A DNA stretch of 45,232 nucleotides from an uncultured Eubacterium sp. (GTDB taxonomy: Bacteria > Bacillota > Clostridia > Peptostreptococcales > Anaerovoracaceae): the NCBI GenBank assembly GCA_902495595.1, contig CABUXV010000015.1, positions 1 through 45,232 on the forward strand, written 5' to 3'. Made by a program: the position numbers and the translations under genes. A model generated the notes under the pieces. That model was not told the origin of the DNA and made no database searches. It was given only the letters and a program-made list of their open reading frames with translations. Below, one piece after another: positions 32,743-40,617 of the stretch; within the stretch, counting starts at the first letter, position 1; each line of letters opens with the position of its first letter.

Positions 32743-33073
32743 CATAATAACAATTTAATGAGATAAACCGATGATTAAGATTAGTAGGTTCGGATTTGAA
32801 TTCAAAGAGAGTCGCAGGCGGTGGGATTGCGATAAGGAGAACCGGAGTGAATGGACTTATGAGGGCAGACGAAAAGCCTTTGCTGGCAGAATCAGGTTGA
32901 TTGATGAGATTCAGCAGCGAAGAGCTTAGTAGAAACTGACGGGAGCTCCGCCTGTTACAAAGGGAGTGCGTATCGAAAGCTGTACGCAGAATCAAATGAA
33001 AAATTATTTTATTTTTCGGGTGGCATAGCAAAAGCAGCGCTTTTGTCCCAAGCTTGGGATGGAAGCGCTTTTT
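32743..33073 (+). promoter_or_regulatory. tRNA-Trp-sensing T-box riboswitch
   Basis: Stem I contains an AGTA bulge (32784 region) before GGTTC/GAACC, a distal loop TCGCA-GGCGGTGGGAT-TGCGA after AGAGAG, and a specifier loop GAA-TGG-ACTT with the Trp codon at 32852-32854. The antiterminator is CGGG-TGGCATAG-CAAAAG-CAGCG-CTTTTG-TCCC (33018-33049). Its TGGC would pair with a 3' GCCA end, fitting tRNA-Trp, whose discriminator base is G. The competing terminator is AGCGCTT..TCCCAA / TTGGGA..AAGCGCT plus TTTTT at 33036-33073. Uncharged tRNA-Trp should therefore turn on trpB2. Confidence 0.92.
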
Positions 33074-33092
33074 ATTATGAAGGAAATATCAA

Positions 33093-33192
33093 TTTATTGA
33101 TATTGACGGAATATCAACAAAAGCACCTTGAGAAGTGTGCCCTTTGCGAGCGACATGTGGAAATAGGAATCTTTGATACCATATATTTTCAC
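33093..33192. repeat. Nested-hairpin dispersed element, copy C, inside the trpB2 leader
   Basis: GATATTGACGGAATATCAA (33099-33117) and AAAAGCACCTTG are near-identical to copy B. The outer stem is GTGGAAA (33157-33163) with TTTTCAC (33186-33192), where copies A and B have GTGTGCA/TGCACAC. Both arms changed and pairing is kept. It lies between the T-box terminator and the trpB2 ribosome site, so it is transcribed whenever trpB2 is. Confidence 0.78.
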
Positions 33193-33246
33193 TTTTGTTA
33201 TTCAGGAAAACCCTTACGAGATTCGGTAAAAGAAAGGAAGGACAAC

Positions 33247-34629
33247 ATGACAAAGAAAGTACCGCACAGATTATATCTAACAGAAGACCAGATACCTAAA
33301 CAATGGTACAATCTCAGGGCAGATATGAAAGAACAGCCTGCTCCGATGATAAACCCTGCCACGGGAAAACCTGCGCAGGTAGAAGATTTATATCCTGTAT
33401 TCTGCAAGGAACTCGCCCAGCAGGAAATGGACGGGAGCACTAGATACATAGACATTCCCGATGAAATAAGAGATATCTATAAAATATACAGACCGGCGCC
33501 TCTTTGCAGGGCATACAATCTGGAAAAAGCGCTGGATACGCCTGCTAAAATATATTATAAATTTGAGGGAAACAATACTTCGGGAAGTCACAAGCTCAAT
33601 TCGGCTGTAGCGCAGGCATACTATGCAAAGAAAGAGGGACTAAAGGGAGTTACTACCGAAACGGGAGCAGGACAGTGGGGAACTGCCTTATCGGAGGCGT
33701 GTTCATATTTCGGATTGGATTTGCAGGTGTATATGGTAAAAGTATCATATAACCAAAAACCTTTCAGAAAAGATATAATGAAAACTTTCGGAGCCAATGT
33801 GTTCGCATCACCGTCGGACAGGACGAATGCAGGAAGAGCCATTTTGGCTGAAGATCCTGACAACAGCGGAAGTTTGGGCTGCGCTATTTCGGAAGCTGTT
33901 GAAGTTGCAGTAACAAGCGATGGATATCGATATGTTCTTGGCTCTGTGCTCAATCAGGTATTGCTTCATCAGTCGGTGATAGGACTCGAGTCCAAACTTG
34001 CTATGGAAATGCTGGATGAATATCCTGATATAGTAATCGGATGCGCCGGCGGCGGTTCAAATTTAGGAGGGCTGATTGCGCCGTTTATGCAGGATAAGCT
34101 TACCGGAAAATCAAATCCGAGAATAATTGCAGTAGAACCGGCATCGTGCCCGTCCCTTACGAGAGGCGTCTATAAATATGATTTCTGCGATACGGGGAAA
34201 ATAACTCCTATGGCCAAGATGTATACTTTAGGCTGTACTTTTAAGCCGGCGGCAAATCACGCAGGAGGACTGAGGTATCACGGAATGTCACCTATACTCT
34301 CAAAACTTTACAATGATAAATACATGGAAGCTGTGTCATATGAGCAGACGAAAGTATTTGAAGCAGCAGTGCAGTTTGCCAAGCTGGAGACCATACTTCC
34401 GGCGCCTGAATCAGCCCATGCAATAAGGGGAGCCATAGATGAAGCGCTTAAATGCAGAGAAACAGGTGAGGAAAAAACCATATTATTCGGTCTGACCGGA
34501 ACAGGATATTTTGATATGACAGCTTACGCCGCATATAATGAAGGCAATATGTCCGATTACATTCCGACAGATGACGAACTTAAGCCATCTATAGAATCAC
34601 TTCCTAAGATACCGGGAATACAGGAATAA
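33247..34629 (+). CDS. trpB2: Tryptophan synthase beta-like protein, TrpB2 type
   Basis: 460 residues, longer than TrpB1 (about 400) and with the TrpB2 N-terminal part (PHRLYLTEDQIPKQWYNLRADM). The PLP lysine is K116 in NTSGSHKLNSA. ETGAGQWGTALS, the phosphate-binding GCAGGGSN and GLTGTGYFDM are present. TrpB2 joins indole to serine (or phosphoserine in some archaea) without needing TrpA. No trpA or other trp gene is in the window, so salvage of free indole is a reasonable inference. AAGGAAGG puts the start at ATG 33247; an upstream in-frame extension to 33043 runs through the terminator and is not real. Expression is controlled by the Trp T-box. Confidence 0.93.
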   Translation: MTKKVPHRLYLTEDQIPKQWYNLRADMKEQPAPMINPATGKPAQVEDLYPVFCKELAQQEMDGSTRYIDIPDEIRDIYKIYRPAPLCRAYNLEKALDTPAKIYYKFEGNNTSGSHKLNSAVAQAYYAKKEGLKGVTTETGAGQWGTALSEACSYFGLDLQVYMVKVSYNQKPFRKDIMKTFGANVFASPSDRTNAGRAILAEDPDNSGSLGCAISEAVEVAVTSDGYRYVLGSVLNQVLLHQSVIGLESKLAMEMLDEYPDIVIGCAGGGSNLGGLIAPFMQDKLTGKSNPRIIAVEPASCPSLTRGVYKYDFCDTGKITPMAKMYTLGCTFKPAANHAGGLRYHGMSPILSKLYNDKYMEAVSYEQTKVFEAAVQFAKLETILPAPESAHAIRGAIDEALKCRETGEEKTILFGLTGTGYFDMTAYAAYNEGNMSDYIPTDDELKPSIESLPKIPGIQE

Positions 34630-34652
34630 GAATAATATAAATAAACGAAAAA

Positions 34653-34695
34653 GAAAATACCTCTCATCGTCAAAGAGACGAAGAGAGGTATTTTC
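34653..34695. terminator. Bidirectional terminator between trpB2 and the MFS gene
   Basis: GAAAATACCTCTC (34653-34665) pairs with GAGAGGTATTTTC (34683-34695), and the inside has CGTC/GACG. A-run on the left and T-run on the right make it useful for both strands. Confidence 0.9.
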
Positions 34696-34724
34696 CTTAT
34701 TTTAATCAAGGTGAGGTTTCTTTA

Positions 34725-35963
34725 TTATGCTGCCGATTTGATTTTTTTATTGCCAAGAAGCAGCAAGCATGCAAGAAGACTCAGCGCTGCTATTACTATA
34801 CATACTGCCCATCCGAGATGCCACATTCCTCTTGCGCCGAAGATAACTCCTACGAGAAGAGGTGCGGCAGGCATTCCCAAATCTCCTGCGCCTCCTGCAA
34901 GGCCTGTAACGATAGGGAGTTTATCCTCATCGAATATTTCAGGGAGAATTGAGTAGAAAGTTCCCAGTCCCCATGAACCGCCGAAAGAGAACAGTAATGT
35001 TGTAGCATAGAATAAACCGAATGACGACAGATCTAGGACTATGAGCATGAGAGATGAAACCGCGATGATGATAGGGCCAACAGCCATTACCAGAATTCTT
35101 GCTCTGCCTTTGTTTGCCATTCTGAAAGCAACCATATCGGAAATTTTTCCCGATACAAGACAAGCTGCCAGAAGTCCGATAGTTACGGCAGTATTGATTG
35201 TTCCAGTCTCTGTTTCGTTGTATCCCAGTGATTCACTGAACAAAGGCATATCTACGGTTATAGCCTGTATAACGAATGTAGTTGATATAAATGCTATTAT
35301 CAGAAGCCAGATAACAGGCATTTTGAGCAGCTGAAGCGAAGAGCCTTTTTCTTTGTTTTCCAGAGTTTCTTCTTCTGCCACCTGACCTTTTGTTGTGTCT
35401 TTTACAGTGAAGAGCCAGATTAAACCTATTACAAGCTGTATGATACCAAGTGAGAAATAGGATGACATCCATCCGTATTTTGCGATAAAAAATCCTGCTA
35501 AAGTACCGCCTACTCCGCCGCCGCTGTAGAATACTCCGTTGAATATAGCAGTAGCCAATCCTGCCTGACGCTCTGAGATGGCGTCCATTATTATGAGCAG
35601 GAATACAGGGAATATTAAGGATGAAAGACCCTGCATTATCTTCAGAAGCATAAAGACAGCCGGTGATGCAACAAATGGAAGCAGGAACTGAGGCAAGGCT
35701 GTAAATATTAAAGATATAATGAAGTTTATCTTTGCGCCGAATTTTTTATACATGAATCCGGAACACAGCATTGCGACAACTATTGCCGCTGATTTTACAG
35801 TATCGCTTGTGAGCAGGAAGCTTTCGCTTAAGCCTGTCTTTTCTGCCACATTCGCTACTGTCATTGAGAATTGAGGAAACGCAGATGATATGCTGCAGCC
35901 CATCAATGAGCTTATAAGCACAATGTACCATGCTTTTTTCTGAGATGGTTTACGATTCTCCAT
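34725..35963 (-). CDS. MFS transporter
   Basis: 412 residues, about 12 membrane helices in two halves. The loop motif FMYKKFGAKINFII between helices 2 and 3 and the long central charged loop (KDTTKGQVAEEETLENKEKG) are typical of MFS. It resembles the oxalate/formate-antiporter-like group by general pattern only; the substrate is unknown. AGGAGG lies 11 bases before the ATG on the minus strand. It is convergent with trpB2 and divergent from the sigma-54 activator, with 240 bases between. Confidence 0.88.
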   Translation of the reverse strand: MENRKPSQKKAWYIVLISSLMGCSISSAFPQFSMTVANVAEKTGLSESFLLTSDTVKSAAIVVAMLCSGFMYKKFGAKINFIISLIFTALPQFLLPFVASPAVFMLLKIMQGLSSLIFPVFLLIIMDAISERQAGLATAIFNGVFYSGGGVGGTLAGFFIAKYGWMSSYFSLGIIQLVIGLIWLFTVKDTTKGQVAEEETLENKEKGSSLQLLKMPVIWLLIIAFISTTFVIQAITVDMPLFSESLGYNETETGTINTAVTIGLLAACLVSGKISDMVAFRMANKGRARILVMAVGPIIIAVSSLMLIVLDLSSFGLFYATTLLFSFGGSWGLGTFYSILPEIFDEDKLPIVTGLAGGAGDLGMPAAPLLVGVIFGARGMWHLGWAVCIVIAALSLLACLLLLGNKKIKSAA

Positions 35964-36203
35964 TTAATAACGACCTCCTGTTAAAAATAATTAATACTAT
36001 TGCGATATTATATAATAGTAGCAAGAGTCATGCCATAGTTTGTTCGATATAATTTGTTTAAAATGGGACTAATAGACGAGTGTATTGGGTGAAATTTATT
36101 TTTTTAATAAAATTCAAAACCTGCTGGAAATTTTTATTTACATAAAATATAATATATAGTAAATAAAAGTTTATATGTAGTTATTGTGTTGGGAGGATAA
36201 AAA

Positions 36204-37592
36204 ATGCTTGATATTTCCAAGAATTATATTAGCATATTTGAGCGCATAGATGGCTTTTTTGTAATAGATACAGATGAAAAAATTGTTTATATGGCAGAAA
36301 ACCTCGTAAGACAGATGAGCAAAAAAAGCATGGATGAGGTTGTTGGTAAAAGTATAAGGGATATTATACCTACAAACAATGCGTATAAAATACTCAGAAC
36401 GGGGAAAAAACAAATTGGGGAGATGTATTTTGTGGAAGGGTATACCATTGTGAGCAACGGTTATCCTATATATAAAGATGGTAAACTTGTGGGAGCCTTC
36501 GAATACGACGCTTTCAGCAATATAGGCTTTGTCGAGGGATTTCTGGAACAGATTGAAAATATAGGACAAAATCAGGGCGCTCCCATAAAGAGAAAGAGCA
36601 ATGACCATAACAGCGCCAAGTATTCCATGGATGATATAAAGGGATCGAGCCTTGCGATTAAAAGAATGAAAAGTGATATAAAGGCTGCTGCCAAAAGTGG
36701 ATCAACCGTTCTTATAACAGGGGAGACCGGATCCGGAAAAGAGCTTGTAGCCCATTCAATTCATAAGCTGAGTCAGCGGAGTCTGTTTCACTTTGTAAGT
36801 CTTAACTGCGCAGCTATTCCAAACGAACTTTTCGAGTCGGAACTTTTCGGATATGAAGAAGGAAGTTTTACCGGGGCAAAAAAAGGAGGAAAATTCGGAA
36901 AGGTTGAAATAGCAAGCAATGGTACATTGTTTTTAGATGAAATAGATAATCTGTCATTGAGTATGCAGGCTAAACTTTTAAGATTTTTGCAGGAAAAAGA
37001 GATATACAGAGTAGGGGGGGATGTTGCAATACCCGTAAACACCAGAGTGATTGCAGCAACAAATCAGGAGCCTGAAGTACTGGTAAATGAGAACAGAATG
37101 AGAAAGGACCTTTACTACAGATTAAATGTTATAGAAATAAAAGTGCCTCCTTTAAGAGAGAGAATCGAGGATATACCTGAAATAACAAGAAGCCTTGTTA
37201 AAAATCTGAGCAGCGCTCCAGAACGTGGGGTCAAGGTAATAAAAGACGTTGATTCAAAAGTTTATGATATGCTGATGGGGCATCAGTGGCCGGGCAACAT
37301 AAGAGAACTTAGCAATGTGCTTGAACGGGCGGTAAACAGATGTTACGAAGATGAGCTTAAACCTGAGCATTTAGTGGATTTTAAACGTGATATGGCTTTG
37401 CATGATGGGAAGAGCATTACGTTGAGTATGGGAAAAAGTCTCAAGGAGATAAAGGCAGAAGCTGAGGCTCATGCGCTGAAAGCGGCTTTAAGCAAGTATA
37501 ATGGCAATATCACAAAGGCTGCAGATGAACTTGGGATATCCAGGCAGATGCTGCACAGGAAGTTAAAAGACGGTAAAATTACAAGTAAATAA
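36204..37592 (+). CDS. Sigma-54-dependent transcriptional activator with PAS domain
   Basis: 462 residues. An N-terminal PAS sensor (about 10-115) is followed by an AAA+ domain with Walker A GETGSGKE (about 173-180), the sigma-54 loop GSFTGA (about 220; usual form GAFTGA), Walker B LFLDEID and the R-finger region. A Fis-type helix-turn-helix closes the protein (ALSKYNGNITKAADELGISRQMLHRKLK). It melts sigma-54 promoters by ATP hydrolysis. TTGGGAGG precedes the ATG. The adjacent downstream operon has a perfect-spacing -24/-12 promoter and palindromic upstream sites, so this protein very likely controls it. The PAS ligand is unknown. Confidence 0.93.
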   Translation: MLDISKNYISIFERIDGFFVIDTDEKIVYMAENLVRQMSKKSMDEVVGKSIRDIIPTNNAYKILRTGKKQIGEMYFVEGYTIVSNGYPIYKDGKLVGAFEYDAFSNIGFVEGFLEQIENIGQNQGAPIKRKSNDHNSAKYSMDDIKGSSLAIKRMKSDIKAAAKSGSTVLITGETGSGKELVAHSIHKLSQRSLFHFVSLNCAAIPNELFESELFGYEEGSFTGAKKGGKFGKVEIASNGTLFLDEIDNLSLSMQAKLLRFLQEKEIYRVGGDVAIPVNTRVIAATNQEPEVLVNENRMRKDLYYRLNVIEIKVPPLRERIEDIPEITRSLVKNLSSAPERGVKVIKDVDSKVYDMLMGHQWPGNIRELSNVLERAVNRCYEDELKPEHLVDFKRDMALHDGKSITLSMGKSLKEIKAEAEAHALKAALSKYNGNITKAADELGISRQMLHRKLKDGKITSK

Positions 37593-37700
37593 AAGTTTAC
37601 TATAAGTATGCCTGTCCGCAAAAAAAATCGAAAAAAATCGAAACTAAATCTTGAGTTGTACATTGATTTTTGATTATTTGGTTTTGGTGAAAAATAAAAA

Positions 37701-37748
37701 TTGAAAAATTTCAAAAAATTCGCTGTAAATAAAACATTGAAATTTCAA
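37701..37748. promoter_or_regulatory. Two palindromic upstream activator sites
   Basis: TTGAAA-AA-TTTCAA (37701-37714) and TTGAAATTTCAA (37737-37748). Their centres are 35 bp apart, and they lie 59-106 bp upstream of the sigma-54 promoter. Same arms at this position strongly suggest sites for the neighbouring activator; binding is inferred. Confidence 0.7.
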
Positions 37749-37806
37749 CATTTAAAAAAAGACAATTAAAATATCTGCAAATTTTTTTACGCTTTTTTAA
37801 AAGATG

Positions 37807-37822
37807 TGGCATATAAGTTGCT
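37807..37822 (+). promoter_or_regulatory. Sigma-54 (-24/-12) promoter
   Basis: TGGCATATAAGTTGCT matches TGGCAC-N5-TTGCW, with exactly 10 bases between GG and GC. It drives the GPH transporter-nitrilase operon starting at 37964. The rest of 37593-37963 is AT-rich non-coding DNA holding the activator sites and the hairpin below. Confidence 0.88.
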
Positions 37823-37834
37823 TTTTAAATGGGT

Positions 37835-37858
37835 GGTTTGGGAAGCGCGCACCAAACC
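37835..37858 (+). other. Hairpin in the 5' leader of the sigma-54 operon
   Basis: GGTTTGG (37835-37841) pairs with CCAAACC (37852-37858) around a G+C-rich loop containing GCGCGC. It lies within a few bases of the expected start site, in otherwise AT-rich DNA. It could stabilise the mRNA 5' end or be an operator; neither is shown. Confidence 0.5.
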
Positions 37859-37963
37859 GTTTAAAATTCATAACGGACTTTATATGAAATGACAGAATTA
37901 TTCACATCTAGTTGTATTAAAAGCTAAATCTAAAAAATTATTTTAAGAAGAGGGAGGCTCAAA

Positions 37964-39394
37964 ATGGGTAATGAATTAAACTCAAACAAACTAGGCTTCA
38001 AAAAGAAATTCGGATATGCTATCGGACAGATGGTTGACTCCACAGGCTACAATGTATACTATTTCTTCTTTCTGTTCTTCCTTACGGACTTCGCAGGAGT
38101 GCCTGCGGGAATAGCGGGAACTATTTCCCTTATAGCTATTATGTGGGATGCTGTGACTGACCCTATTATAGGAAACATTTCAGACAACCTTAAGTCACCT
38201 TACGGAAGAAGACCGCTGATGATTGGCGCTACTGTTCCTTATGCAATATGCACATTCCTGCTTTTCAACAATGTTGATTTCGGAACAAATGCAAAATTTG
38301 TATATTTCGTTGTACTGGCAATAATCTTCTGGTCATGCTACAAAACATATGTTATTCCTTTCTTTGCACTCGGTGCAGAACTTACTGATGACTTTAACGA
38401 AAGAACATCACTTCGTGCGTGGGCAAGCGTATTCTTACAGTTAGCTGTAATGCTCGCTTCAGCAGCTCCTCCGATGATTCTTGAAATCGCAGGAAAAGCA
38501 GGACTTCAGGGCGCTAAGGGCTGGAACGCTGTAGGTGTTATATTCGGACTTATAATCATTATAGCTTCATTTATCTGCTGGACATGTACAAGAGGCGGAG
38601 AACTGGTAAACAGAAATGAAGAAGAAAAGGCTAATATCGAAGGACAGGAAAAGGTAAATCTTTTCAAGAATTTCATATCGATATTAAAGCTGAAACCGGC
38701 ATTTATACTGGCTGTAACAGTATTCCTTTTCAACATAGCTGTAACATTCATGAGCAGCGGCGCTGTTTATGCTCTTGTTAACCTGCTCAGCGCTTCATCA
38801 GCACAGCAGTCGACAGCTTTCGTAGTACAGTGCGGTATGGGTATTGTATGGATACCTGTAGTAAACTTCCTTGCTGCAAAACTTGACAAGAAATTTGCTT
38901 ACTGGTCAATGATGCTTGTTACAGGTGTACTGATGTTCATCTTTACATTTACCGGTTTTGCAAGCTTCCCTGTATGGCTTGTTTATGTATCAATCTTCGC
39001 TTTCGGAAACTGTGCGTTCTGGACTTTATACTACTCCATGATGTACGATATCAGTGAAGTTGATGAATTCAAGTCAGGCAACAGAAGAGAAGGAGTTATA
39101 TCAGCGCTTATGTCATTCTTCCAGAAACTTGGTGCTGCTCTTGCAACATGGGTTATGGGTCTTTTACTCAGCGCAGGCGGATATGACGGAACTGCAGCAG
39201 TTCAGAGTGAAAGTGCTCTCGACATGATTAGCTATATCGTAACTCTTATACCTGCATCATTGGCAATAATCGCAGCTGTTATAGCAATAGCATACCCTAT
39301 CACAGGAAAGAGATTTGATGCTCTTATGATTGCTCTTAAGGCTAAGAGAGAAGGAAAAGAATATACAACTGACGGATTTGAAAAATTACTTTAA
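37964..39394 (+). CDS. GPH-family sugar/cation-type symporter
   Basis: 476 residues, about 12 membrane helices. GPH signatures are the N-terminal FGYAIGQMVDSTGYNVYYFFFLFFLTD, DAVTDPIIGNISDNLKSPYGRRP (helix 2-3 loop) and the late YYSMMYDISEVDEFKSGNRREG. GPH proteins import glycosides or other organic solutes with H+ or Na+. Codons are strongly biased (TTC, AAC, GGA, AAG), like the decarboxylase gene, which suggests high expression when induced. GAGGGAGG site. It is paired with a nitrilase-family enzyme 27 bases downstream, so the transported solute is probably an amide, nitrile or similar N-containing compound rather than a sugar; this is inference. Confidence 0.87.
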   Translation: MGNELNSNKLGFKKKFGYAIGQMVDSTGYNVYYFFFLFFLTDFAGVPAGIAGTISLIAIMWDAVTDPIIGNISDNLKSPYGRRPLMIGATVPYAICTFLLFNNVDFGTNAKFVYFVVLAIIFWSCYKTYVIPFFALGAELTDDFNERTSLRAWASVFLQLAVMLASAAPPMILEIAGKAGLQGAKGWNAVGVIFGLIIIIASFICWTCTRGGELVNRNEEEKANIEGQEKVNLFKNFISILKLKPAFILAVTVFLFNIAVTFMSSGAVYALVNLLSASSAQQSTAFVVQCGMGIVWIPVVNFLAAKLDKKFAYWSMMLVTGVLMFIFTFTGFASFPVWLVYVSIFAFGNCAFWTLYYSMMYDISEVDEFKSGNRREGVISALMSFFQKLGAALATWVMGLLLSAGGYDGTAAVQSESALDMISYIVTLIPASLAIIAAVIAIAYPITGKRFDALMIALKAKREGKEYTTDGFEKLL

Positions 39395-39420
39395 ATTGTA
39401 AATGAAGAGAGGTTTTTAAA

Positions 39421-40416
39421 ATGGGAAGATTTTTAAATGTTGGAATTATACAGATGCCGTGCAGTCATGACACTGCAGAAAATCTGGCTTATATTGAAGA
39501 AATGACTGAAAGACTTATGTATGACTATCATAAGCCTGACCTGGTAGTAGGAGTTGAATGTATGGAAGCTTTCACTCCGGATACTATTCCGGGAGCAATG
39601 TCTGATTTCTTTGCATCAATAGCTAAGAAGCATCACATATACTTTATACCGGGAACTATGTATGAGATAGATCCGGAACTTCCTGAAGGCAAATTCTACA
39701 ATACAGCACCTGTTTACAATCCTGACGGAGAGCTTATTACTAAATACAGAAAAATGGCTCCTTGGAGACCTGGTGAAGATGTTGCCGTACCGGGAAGAGA
39801 GTATTGCGTATTCGATATTCCTGAAAAAAATACAAAAGTTGGCGTGCAGATTTGTTATGACATGAACTTCCCTGAAATATCAAGAAATGAAACCCTCATG
39901 GGAGCAGAAGTTCTCGTTAAGCTTACAATGGACCCTCAGGAATTATTTAAGCTCAACGAACATTATCATTATGTAAGAGCGCTTGAAAATCAGGCATATA
40001 TGGTATGTACTAACGGTACAGGATTCTTCGGAGGAAATCACCTTTACGGACATTCCCAGGTAATTACGCCGGAAGGAAACTGTGTATGGGAAGCAGAAGG
40101 CGATCCTACTATATGTACTGTAACTCTTGATTTGGATCTTGTTGACAGATGCAGAAAGTATGGAACTATATTTATGGATCATTACATGAAACATCTTTTC
40201 GAGTACAATTTCCCAATGCCTTACGGTGATGATTTCAGAAAAGCTCCTCTTTATAAAGAGCTGGGAATAGCTCCGGGAAATGCTGATGAATATGATGCTA
40301 ACATAGCTCCGGAAGTAGATAATCCTATAGGCAAGAGAGCAATTGAGGATATGGACCTCGAAGGCTGGCAGAAGAACCTCGATGAATTCCTTGCAGAAAA
40401 AGGATTTAAGAAATAA
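39421..40416 (+). CDS. Carbon-nitrogen hydrolase (nitrilase superfamily)
   Basis: 331 residues. The Glu-Lys-Cys triad is visible: E46 in VVGVECMEAF, K111 in KYRKMAPW, and C145 in VGVQICYDMNFPE. LENQAYMVCTNGTG and GHSQVITPEGN follow. The C-terminal 60-70 residues extend past the core fold, as in aliphatic amidase/formamidase-like members. It would hydrolyse an amide or carbamoyl bond of the solute brought in by the adjacent transporter. AGAGAGG site. The exact substrate cannot be read; aliphatic amide, N-carbamoyl or omega-amide compounds are all possible. Confidence 0.87.
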   Translation: MGRFLNVGIIQMPCSHDTAENLAYIEEMTERLMYDYHKPDLVVGVECMEAFTPDTIPGAMSDFFASIAKKHHIYFIPGTMYEIDPELPEGKFYNTAPVYNPDGELITKYRKMAPWRPGEDVAVPGREYCVFDIPEKNTKVGVQICYDMNFPEISRNETLMGAEVLVKLTMDPQELFKLNEHYHYVRALENQAYMVCTNGTGFFGGNHLYGHSQVITPEGNCVWEAEGDPTICTVTLDLDLVDRCRKYGTIFMDHYMKHLFEYNFPMPYGDDFRKAPLYKELGIAPGNADEYDANIAPEVDNPIGKRAIEDMDLEGWQKNLDEFLAEKGFKK

Positions 40417-40457
40417 TCGGGCGTCATGTAAAATCGCAAAATAAATTGAATCACAAG

Positions 40458-40492
40458 AAGACCTCTTTCTTTTCAGCGGAAAGAGGTCTTTT
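40458..40492 (+). terminator. Terminator after the amidohydrolase
   Basis: AAGACCTCTTTC (40458-40469) pairs with GAAAGAGGTCTT (40479-40490), then TT. Confidence 0.9.
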
Positions 40493-40617
40493 AATTGTTC
40501 TGAATTTTTGCTATATAATTTATACAAATAATACTTGTTTACATTTCATTTTTTGTGTTTTATTATATGATTAATCCGGTATTAAACAGTGTTAGGATTT
40601 ATGGAGAAAAAATAATT

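Noticed and set aside
33043..33246. N-terminal extension of TrpB2
   Set aside because: It would translate the T-box terminator and the dispersed element; a good ribosome site precedes the ATG at 33247 and the family starts there.
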